From Pseudohalocynthiibacter aestuariivivens (GTDB lineage Bacteria > Pseudomonadota > Alphaproteobacteria > Rhodobacterales > Rhodobacteraceae), in contig NZ_CP049037.1 in NCBI RefSeq assembly GCF_011040495.1, positions 1,302,001 to 1,366,000 on the forward strand: 64,000 nucleotides of DNA, read 5' to 3'. How positions within the stretch are numbered: position 1 is the stretch's first letter; every line of letters starts with the position of its first letter. A program made the position numbers and the translations under genes. Under the pieces are notes generated by a model. That model searched no databases. It saw only the letters and a program-made list of their open reading frames with translations, and was not told the origin of the DNA. Below, piece by piece: positions 10,387 through 19,495 of this stretch.

Positions 10387-10974
10387 TCAGGCAAAGTCAC
10401 GCAACCGTGCGACATAGCGCGCCAGCGTATCAATCTCCAGATTCACCGCATCGCCCAACGCCACTTGTCCCCAGGTCGTCACTTCCTTGGTGTGCGGGAT
10501 GAAATTGATGCCGAATTCGCAGCCATCCACCTCGTTCACTGTCAGTGATACCCCGTTGAGGGCGACCGATCCTTTCGGCGCAATGAAACGCGCGAGTGTA
10601 TCAGGCGCGCGCAACGTCACGCGTGTGCTGTCACCATCCTCGGCGATCCGCACCACCTCGGCCACGCCATCCACATGGCCCGATACGATATGGCCGCCCA
10701 GCTCGTCGCCCACTTTCAGCGCGCGTTCCAGATTGATCTGGCGCTTTTCCACCCATTGGGAGAGGTTTGTTTTGGACACAGTCTCGGCGGAAATTTCGAC
10801 GTCGAACCAATCATCGCCCAGCGCGATCACGGTCAAGCAGACACCATCGCAGGCGATCGAGGCACCGATGTCGATGCCCGCCGTATCGTAACCACAGCCG
10901 ATGCGCGCCCGCAGGTCGCCGCGTTGCTCCAGTTGGCGTATCGTTCCCTGGTCGGTGATAATTCCGGTGAACAT
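10387..10974 (-). CDS. ribE: Riboflavin synthase, alpha chain
   Basis: The 195-residue protein shows the internal duplication of riboflavin synthase: an N-terminal barrel starting MFTGIITDQGTI with the SIACDGVCLTV motif, and a second barrel containing SGHVDGVAEV and GSVALNGVSLTVNEV. It dismutates two 6,7-dimethyl-8-ribityllumazine molecules into riboflavin in the cytoplasm. Two homologous barrels and about 195-200 residues are typical. In many alphaproteobacteria ribE lies in a nrdR-ribD-ribE-ribBA-ribH cluster; here it is about 22 kb from ribD. A short hairpin with a T-run on the minus strand (about 10351-10370) just beyond its stop may end the transcript. Confidence 0.93.
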   Translation of the reverse strand: MFTGIITDQGTIRQLEQRGDLRARIGCGYDTAGIDIGASIACDGVCLTVIALGDDWFDVEISAETVSKTNLSQWVEKRQINLERALKVGDELGGHIVSGHVDGVAEVVRIAEDGDSTRVTLRAPDTLARFIAPKGSVALNGVSLTVNEVDGCEFGINFIPHTKEVTTWGQVALGDAVNLEIDTLARYVARLRDFA

Positions 10975-11100
10975 GGTCCGTCTCCCTATGCCCTGCCCGC
11001 CCGAGGTAACGATCGCGCCCGTTCAAGGCAAGGCAGGCGTCTTATTTTTGCCCAACTCCGCGCGTAATCAATAGAAGAGGCAACCGAGTATATTGGCGCA

Positions 11101-12393
11101 ATGAGCAACAATGCTGGCTCTTCCCGTGTTTTCCTGTTTCTGCAGGGGCCGCACGGACCGTTCTTTTCCAGACTGGCGCGGATGCTGCGTCGGGCGGGTG
11201 CGGATGTGTGGCGCATTGGGTTCAACTCTGGTGATCGATTCTTCTGGCGTGAACGTAACAGTTATATTCCCTTTCGCGGCGCACCCGGACAATGGGCCGA
11301 GATGCTGACCGATACCATCAAGAACCGCCAGATCACCGATATCGTCCTTTATGGCGATACCAGACCCATACACGCAGAAGCAGTGCGCATGGCAAAGACG
11401 ATGGGCCTGCGGGTGCATGTATTTGAAGAAGGTTACATGCGGCCCTATTGGGTTACCTATGAACGCGGCGGCTCCAACGGCAATTCACGTTTGATGGAAA
11501 AATCAGTCGAAGAAATGCGCGCGGATCTAGAGTTGTCGGACATGGATACCGCGCTTCCGCCTGCCAGTTGGGGTGACATGCGGCACCATGTTTTCTATGG
11601 CGCGATCTATCATGGCTGCGTTCTGCTGGCCAATCAGGCCTACCGCAATTTCCGCCCACATCGTTCAATCACGGTCCGCAAGGAATTCGCGCTCTATATC
11701 CAACGGTTGCTGCTGATGCCGTTCCAAGCAGTCGACCGGCGCATCTCCACTTGGCGCATCCGTCATGGTGGCTTTCCTTATCATCTGGCATTGCTTCAGC
11801 TTGAACACGACAGCAGCTTTCAGATGCATTCGCCCTTTGACACGATGAGCGATTTTCTGGAAACCGTGATAGAGGGTTTCGCACGGGGGGCCCCGACGCA
11901 TCATCACCTCGTGGTTAAAGCGCATCCATTGGAAGACGGCCGCGTTCCTGTCAGGCGCGACTTGCGCCGTTTAGCGCGCGCCTACGGCGTCGCGGATAGG
12001 GTGCATTACGTGCGCGGTGGCAAGCTGGCGCAGCTCTTGGATGAGGCACGCAGTGCCGTCACGGTTAACTCCACTGCGGCGCAGCAGGTGCTTTGGCGTG
12101 GGATCCCGCTCAAGACGTTCGGCGAGGCAGTTTACGCTAAACCCGAGTTTGTTTCGACCAAACCACTGGCAGATTTCTTTGCCGGCGCAGAACGCCCGGA
12201 CCGCAAAGCCTATGCGGACTACCGCCGCTACCTGTTGGAAACCAGCCAGATCGCGGGCGGATTTTATTCAGCGCGGGGCCGTCGCCAACTGTTGCGTCAG
12301 GCGGTCGATATGATGCTAAGCAGTGATGATCCTTACGACGCGCTGAAGTCAGGCACAGCGGCACCGAGGCAACAGTTGCGGGTCGTGACGTGA
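11101..12393 (+). CDS. kpsS: Capsule polysaccharide biosynthesis protein, KpsS-like Kdo transferase
   Basis: The 430-residue cytoplasmic protein opens with VFLFLQGPHGPFFSRLARML and carries LRVHVFEEGYMRPYW, VVKAHPLEDGR and VNSTAAQQVLWRGIPLKTFG, which are landmarks of the KpsS family. KpsS adds the first beta-linked Kdo to the lipid acceptor on which group 2 capsules are exported. It is divergent from ribE and 115 bases upstream of the export lipoprotein; that gap is AT-rich and probably carries a promoter. Family assignment is firm; the precise acceptor in this organism is not known. Confidence 0.9.
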   Translation: MSNNAGSSRVFLFLQGPHGPFFSRLARMLRRAGADVWRIGFNSGDRFFWRERNSYIPFRGAPGQWAEMLTDTIKNRQITDIVLYGDTRPIHAEAVRMAKTMGLRVHVFEEGYMRPYWVTYERGGSNGNSRLMEKSVEEMRADLELSDMDTALPPASWGDMRHHVFYGAIYHGCVLLANQAYRNFRPHRSITVRKEFALYIQRLLLMPFQAVDRRISTWRIRHGGFPYHLALLQLEHDSSFQMHSPFDTMSDFLETVIEGFARGAPTHHHLVVKAHPLEDGRVPVRRDLRRLARAYGVADRVHYVRGGKLAQLLDEARSAVTVNSTAAQQVLWRGIPLKTFGEAVYAKPEFVSTKPLADFFAGAERPDRKAYADYRRYLLETSQIAGGFYSARGRRQLLRQAVDMMLSSDDPYDALKSGTAAPRQQLRVVT

Positions 12394-12508
12394 CAGACAC
12401 AACCTGTAGCGCTGGATTTATCTAGCCAACTCAGGTAGATTCGGCGCAAAGTAAAAGTACAAATAAAAAAAGTACTGAGGCAGTAACATAGGTCGAGGAG
12501 ACCGAGCA

Positions 12509-13654
12509 GTGAAAACCCCTACACGTCTGTGGGCGCGGTCCGTCGCCCTGTTGTCCATTGCCCTGATGGTTGCATCATGTGGGATCCTCCCACAGGTAGG
12601 TCCGAACAAACGCCAGATATATTCTGGGTCAGTCCAACGTTCCGGAGACGCCTACGTGGTATCCGTCAATGACCGCGTGACCCGTGCCACAGCCGTACAA
12701 CCCGCCCTCGGCTTCTCAGACAAGTTCAAGAACGCTGGCCGCCTCGGTTCTGATACGATCCGTCCAGGCGATACGCTGGGTCTGACCATCTGGGAAAACG
12801 TCGATGACGGGCTGTTGGCAGGCGAGGCAGCCAACCAAACCATCCTCGAAGAAGTACAGGTCGACGGCAGCGGCTTCATCTTCGTGCCATACGCAGGCCG
12901 TATCCGCGCAGCAGGCAACTCGCCTGAGAGTATCCGCCGCATCATTACCGCCAAACTGGATGAACAGACGCCCGATCCGCAGGTTCAGGTACGTCGTCTG
13001 GCGGGCGATGGTTCAACCGTGTCGCTCGTGGGTGCGATCGGTGCGCAGGGCGTCTATCCGATTGAACGTCCGACACGGACTTTGGCAGCAATGCTGTCCG
13101 CTGCGGGCGGGATAACCATCCCCGCAGAAGTGGCGCAAATCACGGTGATCCGTGGTGAAGAACGCAGCAAGGTCTGGTTTCAGGACCTTTACAAGCATCC
13201 AGAGTTCGACATCGCCCTACGTGGTGGCGATCGCATCCTGATCGAACAGGACAGCCGCGCCTTTACCGCACTAGGAGCCACCGGCGCGCAAAGCCGCGTG
13301 ACATTCGAGACCCAGACCCTGAGCGCGATCGAGGCGATCGCGACTGTGGGCGGCTTGATCTCCAGCACATCAGATCCCACCGGTGTCTTTATCCTGCGGA
13401 ATGAACCTGCGGAAATTGCCAATCAGGTACTTGGACGCAGCGACCTCGTTGGCGACCAGCGGATGATATACGTGCTGGACCTGACCAAGCCCAACGGCAT
13501 GTTCATGGCGCGTGATTTCTCTGTTCGCGATCAGGACACGCTCTATGTGACCGAAGCACCGTTCGCTCAGTGGAGCAAGGTGATCGGTGCATTGACCGGC
13601 ACACTTGGTGTGGTCAGCACAGTAGACGGTGCGACAGCGGCCTTCGGTGGCTAA
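12509..13654 (+). CDS. Polysaccharide export outer-membrane lipoprotein (Wza/KpsD-like)
   Basis: The 381-residue protein has a lipoprotein signal peptide ending in the lipobox MVASC (Cys24), then a polysaccharide-export domain beginning around IRPGDTLGLTIWENVDDG and SLBB-like repeats (VSLVGAIGAQGVYPIERP). Such proteins form the outer-membrane channel through which capsule leaves the cell. The start follows GGTCGAGGAGACC. The stop overlaps the kpsC start (TAATG), so kpsC is translationally coupled. The inner-membrane ABC exporter partners (KpsM, KpsT, KpsE) are not in this window. Confidence 0.9.
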   Translation: MKTPTRLWARSVALLSIALMVASCGILPQVGPNKRQIYSGSVQRSGDAYVVSVNDRVTRATAVQPALGFSDKFKNAGRLGSDTIRPGDTLGLTIWENVDDGLLAGEAANQTILEEVQVDGSGFIFVPYAGRIRAAGNSPESIRRIITAKLDEQTPDPQVQVRRLAGDGSTVSLVGAIGAQGVYPIERPTRTLAAMLSAAGGITIPAEVAQITVIRGEERSKVWFQDLYKHPEFDIALRGGDRILIEQDSRAFTALGATGAQSRVTFETQTLSAIEAIATVGGLISSTSDPTGVFILRNEPAEIANQVLGRSDLVGDQRMIYVLDLTKPNGMFMARDFSVRDQDTLYVTEAPFAQWSKVIGALTGTLGVVSTVDGATAAFGG

Positions 13655-15672
13655 TGCCCCTGCCCGACGACCATTCGCCCGCCGGAGCCGAAGCGCCCCG
13701 GCGGGCTTATTTTTTCAACCTCGGTTTCCTGCGCCAACCACAGGTGCGGCGCATCCTGACGCTGGCAGGTTACGATCTGCGGGTGGGCAAACCCGGACCC
13801 GATGATCTGATCGCCGTCTGGGGTCACAGCCCCTATGCGGCGCGTGGTGAAGCCGTCGCCGAGAAAACCGGCGCACAGATCATCCGTGTAGAGGACGCAT
13901 TCCTACGGTCCGTCCATCCGGGCCGCGCAGGCGCGCCGCCACTGGGCCTCGCCATTGACCAGACGGGCGTGCATTTCGACCACACCGGTCCTTCTGATCT
14001 GGAAACGTTGTTGGCGACCCATCCGCTGGATGACACTGCCCTACTGGATCGCGCACGCGGTGCCATTGCCAGATTGCAGGACGCCCATCTAAGCAAATAC
14101 AACGCCTTTGATCCCACGGCACCCTGCCCCGACCCAGGCTATGTGTTGGTGATCGACCAGACCCGCGGCGATGCCAGTATCGCCTATGGCGGTGCGGATG
14201 CGAACACGTTCCGGGAGATGCTGTACTACGCACAAGAGGACAACCCCGGCGCGCGCATCGTGATCAAGACCCATCCCGAAACAACGGATGGCTACCGGAC
14301 GGGATATTTCGGACCAGATGACGCAGCGGACAACATCACCATTCTAACAGATCCCGTTAGCCCTTGGGCTCTGCTTGAGGGTGCCACCGGTGTCTATACG
14401 GTTACCTCGCAACTGGGGTTCGAGGCGATCTATGCAGGGCACCGTCCGCGCGTATTCGGACAACCATTTTACGCGGGCTGGGGTCTGACCGAGGACCGTC
14501 ACCCGCTTGGCCTGCAACGCCGTGGTCGCAATCTCAGCCGCGCGCAACTCTTTGCAGCCGCGATGATCCTTTACCCGGTCTGGTACGATCCTCACCATGA
14601 TCAGCTATGCGAGATCGAGGATGCGATCACAACCCTCGAGGCTCAGGTGCGCACATGGCGCGAGGATCGCCACGGGTGGTCCGCGCATGGTATGCGGATG
14701 TGGAAACGCAAACCTTTGCAGCAGTTCTTTGGCGCGCATGAACGTATGACCTTCGACCGTCCTGCCGCCCTGCCACGCCGTGATATGGTATGGGCGGGTC
14801 GCGCCGGAGATGCACCCGAGGGTGCGACGAAGATCGAGGATGGATTCCTGCGTTCACGGGGCCTCGGCGCTGAGTTGATCCCTCCGCTCAGCCTCGTTTG
14901 CGACACGCGCGGCATCTATTACGATCCGACACGCCCCAGCGATCTGGAAGGATGGATTTCCAAACGCGCCAGCCTCCGCCCCGATCAGCGCGCGCGCGTC
15001 GAGGTGCTGATGAAGCGGCTCGTCGCATTGGGCATCAGCAAGTACAATCTGGGTGGTAGCCTGCCTGACCTGCCTGTTGGCCGCCGCATTCTGGTCCCGG
15101 GTCAGGTCGAGGACGATGCGTCGATCCGCCTTGGCGCCGGGAATATCAAGACCAATCTGGACCTGTTGCAAGCTGTCCGCGCAGCCAATCCTGACGCCGT
15201 TCTCCTCTATAAACCGCATCCCGATGTCGAGGCCGGATTGCGTAATGGCGCAGTGTCAGAGGTCGCCCTATCAAGGCTGGCTGACGCAACTCTGCCCCGC
15301 TGCGATCCGACCGCGTTACTGGCCGAGGTTGATGAGGTCTGGACCATGACTTCGTTGATGGGATTCGAGGCCCTGTTGCGCGGGGTCCCCGTGACCACCA
15401 CCGGCGCGCCCTTTTACGCGGGGTGGGGACTAACCAATGATCTGGGTCGCACCCCTGCGCGCCGGGCAGCGCGCCCTGATCTTGCCGGTCTTGCACATGC
15501 CGTTCTGATTGATTATCCGCGCTATTTCGATCCCGTCACACAACAACCCTGCTCTGTCGAAGTGGTGGTCGACCGGCTCGCTTCGGGCGCGGTGCCGCAT
15601 CCCGGCCTTGCCAACCGGCTGCTAGCGAAACTACAGGGCCTTCTCGCCTCGCGTGCAGTGCTTTGGCGTTGA
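13654..15672 (+). CDS. kpsC: Capsule polysaccharide biosynthesis protein, KpsC dual Kdo transferase
   Basis: The 672-residue protein consists of two homologous halves. Each contains a SKYN motif (SKYNAFDP, SKYNLGG), a lysine-histidine-proline motif (VIKTHPET, LYKPHPDVE) and PFYAGWGLT, so the duplication can be read directly. KpsC uses its two catalytic modules to extend the Kdo linker with alternating linkages. ATG 13654 overlaps the stop of the export lipoprotein by one base; the longer frame from 13570 would lie inside that gene. It is last in the kpsS-exporter-kpsC group. Confidence 0.92.
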   Translation: MPLPDDHSPAGAEAPRRAYFFNLGFLRQPQVRRILTLAGYDLRVGKPGPDDLIAVWGHSPYAARGEAVAEKTGAQIIRVEDAFLRSVHPGRAGAPPLGLAIDQTGVHFDHTGPSDLETLLATHPLDDTALLDRARGAIARLQDAHLSKYNAFDPTAPCPDPGYVLVIDQTRGDASIAYGGADANTFREMLYYAQEDNPGARIVIKTHPETTDGYRTGYFGPDDAADNITILTDPVSPWALLEGATGVYTVTSQLGFEAIYAGHRPRVFGQPFYAGWGLTEDRHPLGLQRRGRNLSRAQLFAAAMILYPVWYDPHHDQLCEIEDAITTLEAQVRTWREDRHGWSAHGMRMWKRKPLQQFFGAHERMTFDRPAALPRRDMVWAGRAGDAPEGATKIEDGFLRSRGLGAELIPPLSLVCDTRGIYYDPTRPSDLEGWISKRASLRPDQRARVEVLMKRLVALGISKYNLGGSLPDLPVGRRILVPGQVEDDASIRLGAGNIKTNLDLLQAVRAANPDAVLLYKPHPDVEAGLRNGAVSEVALSRLADATLPRCDPTALLAEVDEVWTMTSLMGFEALLRGVPVTTTGAPFYAGWGLTNDLGRTPARRAARPDLAGLAHAVLIDYPRYFDPVTQQPCSVEVVVDRLASGAVPHPGLANRLLAKLQGLLASRAVLWR

Positions 15673-15785
15673 TGAATCTCCTGCCCAACCGAACTGACCT
15701 GAACAATACTCGCAGCGGCTCACAAGCTTTGCCCTCGCATTGATACCCGTATCGCGCTATGCCGCCGGACAAATGGGATCAAACA

Positions 15786-16259
15786 ATGCAAGACGACGTT
15801 CTGATAATAGTACATGCCTCGGCACCACGACGCATTTTTGCAGTGGGAACGCTGCTGGTATTGGGCGTGATCGTCCTGTACCTTGCGATCGCCCGCCCGC
15901 CCCAAGACTTTGGCCTTCAAGCGTTTCTGATTGGATTTGGACTGATCGTCCTGTGGCTGACAGAACGATTGCGCCGGGCGACCCGCAGCACGTTGGTATT
16001 GACCGAAACCCAGTTGCGCACCGACAGCGGTGAAGTGCTGGCCGAAGTGGCCCAGATCGAGTCGCTGGACCGTGGATTCTTTGCGTTCAAGCCATCAAAC
16101 GGCTTTCTGGTGCGCTTGACGCACAAAGCACCATACCGATGGGAGCCCGGAATGTGGTGGCGCCACGGTCGTCGGATCGGCGTTGGCGGGGTCGCCGCCG
16201 CCGCCCAGACCAAGGCAATGGCAGAAATGCTATCTGCGATGATCGCGCAACGCGACTAA
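15786..16259 (+). CDS. Small membrane protein with two membrane segments, unknown function
   Basis: The 157-residue protein has a short N-terminus, two adjacent hydrophobic segments (about residues 15-35 and 40-57: IFAVGTLLVLGVIVLYLAIA and FGLQAFLIGFGLIVLWLTE) and a C-terminal soluble domain with TLVLTETQLRTDSGEVLAEVAQIE. That pattern resembles small bacterial PH-like membrane proteins, but I cannot place it in a named family. ATG 15786 is preferred to 15759 because of the nearby GGGA and the shorter polar lead. It follows kpsC by about 110 bases and faces the Tad genes; no operon partner is evident. Confidence 0.65.
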   Translation: MQDDVLIIVHASAPRRIFAVGTLLVLGVIVLYLAIARPPQDFGLQAFLIGFGLIVLWLTERLRRATRSTLVLTETQLRTDSGEVLAEVAQIESLDRGFFAFKPSNGFLVRLTHKAPYRWEPGMWWRHGRRIGVGGVAAAAQTKAMAEMLSAMIAQRD

Positions 16260-16320
16260 CCATCCTGCGCTTTTCGATGCATCGGTGCCCTATACTGGAC
16301 GCATGACTTGCAGAAATAAG

Positions 16321-16884
16321 CTATTCGTTTTCCCAGACGATCTGCGGGGCAAAACGCGGGCTGGTCAGAACACGGGTTTCGATCATCATGCCATCATTGA
16401 TGCCCACATCGAAAATTGGTGGATAGGTCGAGCGGCTTTCCATCACGATGACCTCCTCTCCGTCACGCATGACGGGCAAGGTTTCGTGTGAATTGCGCAC
16501 ATCCGCGTTGGTAAGCGGATCAAACGTTCCGTCGCCGCGAACTTGGGACCAGCGCACAGCGTATTGATCGCTGTCCGCATCGTATTTCACCACAGAGATC
16601 CGCATTTGATTGTCTCCTTCGTCATTGGTCATCGTGTCAAAGACGGTCTTGGCACTATCCAGATAGGTCGGTGTAATCGTCTGCATTTCACGCGAGATCA
16701 TATCGGCAATTGTATAGCTCGCCTTATCACGGGCAGAATTGTAGCGGTGCAACTCGAAAAACTCATAGGTGGCTGCGAGCGCCCAGAAAAGCAACGGCAG
16801 CGTCAGCACCGTCTCAAGCGTTACAGTCCCGGTCTCATCGTCGCGAAACCGCTTGAACCATTGGATCAGGGGAAGCGTGTACAT
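16321..16884 (-). CDS. TadE-like pilus/secretion pseudopilin protein
   Basis: The 187-residue protein has the TadE hallmark: a short basic leader (FKRFRDDETGTVTLE) followed by one hydrophobic segment (TVLTLPLLFWALAATYEFFE), then a periplasmic domain. TadE and TadF proteins are minor pseudopilins of the tight-adherence (Flp pilus) machine. Start 16884 is chosen because its ATG overlaps the stop of the upstream gene (TGATG); the longer frame from 16971 lies inside that gene. It is the third of three co-directional Tad genes. Confidence 0.82.
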   Translation of the reverse strand: MYTLPLIQWFKRFRDDETGTVTLETVLTLPLLFWALAATYEFFELHRYNSARDKASYTIADMISREMQTITPTYLDSAKTVFDTMTNDEGDNQMRISVVKYDADSDQYAVRWSQVRGDGTFDPLTNADVRNSHETLPVMRDGEEVIVMESRSTYPPIFDVGINDGMMIETRVLTSPRFAPQIVWENE

Positions 16885-17420
16885 CAGAGTGGCTCCTGTA
16901 CGAATGCCGACATTGATACGATGGACAACTGGCCACTGGCACTGCTCTGCAGTCGGCTCCCCAGTTCCCAAGCGGGGAAAATCGGGTCATATTGCAGGCA
17001 CGCACGCAGGAACATCAGTTGGTTTTGCTGGCCCGGCGTGAAACTAAGCACTGGTTCGCCCTGTTCCTCGCGCTCGGTGCACATCACTTCGCCACCCAAC
17101 GTCGTCAGATTACGCATATCTGACGGCACCATCTCCAGACGCAGGTTGGTAGAGCATTCGTTGATCACCAGCGCCTCTTCGCAGATGCGATCCTTGATCG
17201 CGTCATGCGTCGGGGCTGTACCGGTCCCGAGGCGAATATCGCGCACAGCGATATCTAGCCCGCGCTCCAGCATTACATGCCGCAAGGTGATCATGCTCAA
17301 TTCGAGCGACATGATCATCAATCCAAGGTAGATCGGAAAGACGAGAACGAATTCGACAGACGCGCTGCCATCTTCGTTTCGGCGAAATGCCCGAAGTGTT
17401 CTTCGAATGAGACTAATCAT
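16884..17420 (-). CDS. TadE/TadG-like pseudopilin protein
   Basis: The 178-residue protein begins with a positively charged leader (RRTLRAFRRNEDGSASVEFV) and one membrane segment (LVFPIYLGLMIMSLELSMIT), the arrangement recognised and cleaved by the TadV prepilin peptidase in other systems. The rest is a periplasmic domain with several cysteines. Its start overlaps the vWA gene stop by 4 bases and its stop overlaps the next start, so the three genes are tightly coupled. Rcp/CpaA-F components of the machine are not in this window. Confidence 0.82.
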   Translation of the reverse strand: MISLIRRTLRAFRRNEDGSASVEFVLVFPIYLGLMIMSLELSMITLRHVMLERGLDIAVRDIRLGTGTAPTHDAIKDRICEEALVINECSTNLRLEMVPSDMRNLTTLGGEVMCTEREEQGEPVLSFTPGQQNQLMFLRACLQYDPIFPAWELGSRLQSSASGQLSIVSMSAFVQEPL

Positions 17421-19174
17421 TGCGTCAACCTCAGGTTCACCACGTTCGAAGCAATCGAATTGAACGCATCGTTGATGTTCACGCCTTCCGCCCGATAGTA
17501 GTGGGCCGCAGAAGACGCACAGTCTTTCAGCTCGGTCTCGGCAGTCCCGCCCCGGCTGATTTCAAAGCCGATGGTGTAGACAACGACGCCCGTGTTCTTG
17601 GTCGCGGTACAGATGTCATCCATCATGCCGTCCTTGTCCGACCCATTCTCGGAATTCGAGTTGCGGTAATCGTTCCAAGGCCCCCAATCACCGGTGATAT
17701 CCCCGTAATACTCTGGCGACATACGGCCCCAGGCCTCTTCCCAGTCCAGCGCCTCGCTGCTGATGAATCCCTCTAGCGTTTCATCAAGACGGTTGAACGC
17801 ATATTCACTGATCCACTCGCCCTCTTGGATGTTCCAATAGCGGTCATCGTGCACATCATGCAGGAACTCTGCAGATTGCTCCGGACCAGAAGCTTCGTAC
17901 ACGCATTCCCAGTTTTTCTTCGAGCATTTGTTCTCGCTGTAACTCGTTTTGTGCTTGTAGATATGGTACGCGTATTTGAACTCCATCTGCTGCCACTTCA
18001 CCTGAACAAGATCAGAGTTGGGACCGCGGTAGCTGCTGTTGTCATTGAACAGGTACGACGTCGTATTTTGCCCGTCGCCCATCATCACGATGACCTTGAG
18101 TGTTTCAGCCTCAGTATAGCTGGCGGGAATATCCGTCAGTTCATCATCAATCAGTTCAGCCCCTCGTAGCGAGGTTGCGACGGAGTGGAATTTGGGATCG
18201 AGCAGCGCAGCCCCCCACTTCATCCCCAGATGTCCGGACGTATTGCCGTCGGCATGCAGCGAATCGATCTTGGTATGCAGGTTACTCTCGCTGATCGAAT
18301 AGGGTGTGATCTCGGCCCGGTCTTCAGTAAAGCACGATCTCCAGCTGGCGGTCAGGTTGTCGAAACTGCCGTAAAGTGATGTATAGATTTGCTGGTCGTA
18401 GGTAGCATCGGGGTCGATGCTGGCCGAGTTATAATCATTCTCGTCAAACCGCAGACAGGTCGAATAGTGATGCGTCTCATTGACAGTCAGCGCCTCATAG
18501 ATGCCCTCGCCCGGTGCGACATTCCAGCTGAACGGCACGACTGAAATCACACTGTCACCATGCTCTGAACTGTTCAGGATCGTCGTGACAAAAGTCTTGG
18601 CAGCCGCTTTCAGATTGGTAAGCTTTCTGTTGCTGCCCATCGAACCCGAAACGTCGAGGACCATCGCGACCTCAAGCTTCGGCACACGGCGAACAGCCAC
18701 CGATGCTGCGGTTGCCGTAAGTGTTTTCACGCCACTCAGATGCATCAGGTGCGTGTTCATCTCTTTCGACGCGCTGGCTTTGACCATGCTGGAGTTCAGC
18801 GTGGTCACGATGTCATCCTCGCCCTCACCATCGTCGTCGATCTCATGCAGGTAATCGGTCATCTGCGCCTTGGCGAAATAGTCCTCGACGATGGCCTTGG
18901 GATCAGCACCAAACGGTGCGCCCGCGGCTGCCAACACCGCATTGTCCAGTGTGTTTTGAAGGCGCGCGCGCTCCATCTCTTGGCGCGATATGTCAATGGC
19001 GATACCACCCGCGACAAGCATCATGATCAGAATGAAAAATGAAAACACGATCACCGCACCATCCTCGTCACGGGCAAAGCCCCGCAGCCATGAATGGGAT
19101 CGGGTCGACATACGGTTCGGGCGCATGATGGCGTCGCCAACAGACGAACGGAACTGCGAACGATGACGTTTCAC
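17417..19174 (-). CDS. TadG-like protein with von Willebrand factor A domain
   Basis: The 585-residue protein has a TadE-like leader and membrane anchor (ARDEDGAVIVFSFFILIMML, residues about 34-53) followed by a large periplasmic part with a vWA domain whose metal-ion-dependent adhesion motif DVSGSMGSN is intact. A later segment (VVVYTIGFEIS) fits the closing strands of the fold. TadG proteins with vWA domains are thought to assist Flp-pilus assembly or adhesion. GTG 19174 follows TGAGGT; internal ATGs 16 and 21 codons later are alternatives. It is first in the three-gene Tad unit. Confidence 0.85.
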   Translation of the reverse strand: MKRHRSQFRSSVGDAIMRPNRMSTRSHSWLRGFARDEDGAVIVFSFFILIMMLVAGGIAIDISRQEMERARLQNTLDNAVLAAAGAPFGADPKAIVEDYFAKAQMTDYLHEIDDDGEGEDDIVTTLNSSMVKASASKEMNTHLMHLSGVKTLTATAASVAVRRVPKLEVAMVLDVSGSMGSNRKLTNLKAAAKTFVTTILNSSEHGDSVISVVPFSWNVAPGEGIYEALTVNETHHYSTCLRFDENDYNSASIDPDATYDQQIYTSLYGSFDNLTASWRSCFTEDRAEITPYSISESNLHTKIDSLHADGNTSGHLGMKWGAALLDPKFHSVATSLRGAELIDDELTDIPASYTEAETLKVIVMMGDGQNTTSYLFNDNSSYRGPNSDLVQVKWQQMEFKYAYHIYKHKTSYSENKCSKKNWECVYEASGPEQSAEFLHDVHDDRYWNIQEGEWISEYAFNRLDETLEGFISSEALDWEEAWGRMSPEYYGDITGDWGPWNDYRNSNSENGSDKDGMMDDICTATKNTGVVVYTIGFEISRGGTAETELKDCASSAAHYYRAEGVNINDAFNSIASNVVNLRLTQ

Positions 19175-19495
19175 TTGTTTACCTCACAGACCAGTATCGC
19201 AATCCGACACGGAATTGCTCATCCTTTTAATCACCTACCACTGTGGCGAAATTAGGGCCAAATCGAGCAAAATATTGGTGAAAACTATGATATTTATCAA
19301 CATTTTACCGATCATCTGCCTACTGTTTCCCCGACCGGGACAATGCCCGGAAAAAAGTGACTGCAACGGGTTTATGTCGCGACCCGGTCAGGGATCACTG
19401 GACAAAAGGGCGTCAGGGTTTAACCATGTCTTAGCAATCAGCGTCATACACACCAGTGTCCGAAAGAGCCGGACCTGCGTGCAGGGAGGGACCAA
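19175..19495. other. Divergent intergenic region, 321 bases, promoter-containing
   Basis: This AT-rich stretch separates the minus-strand Tad genes from the plus-strand glutamate dehydrogenase and must hold both promoters. A ribosome site GGGAGGGA lies at its right end. I see no conserved ORF or RNA gene. A small GC hairpin at 19335-19350 has its T-run on the wrong side to be a terminator. Confidence 0.5.

Noticed and set aside
19335..19350. GC-rich hairpin (CCGGG/CCCGG) between the Tad genes and gdh
   Set aside because: The stem is only 5 bp and the run that would be the T-tract is on the wrong side for either gene.
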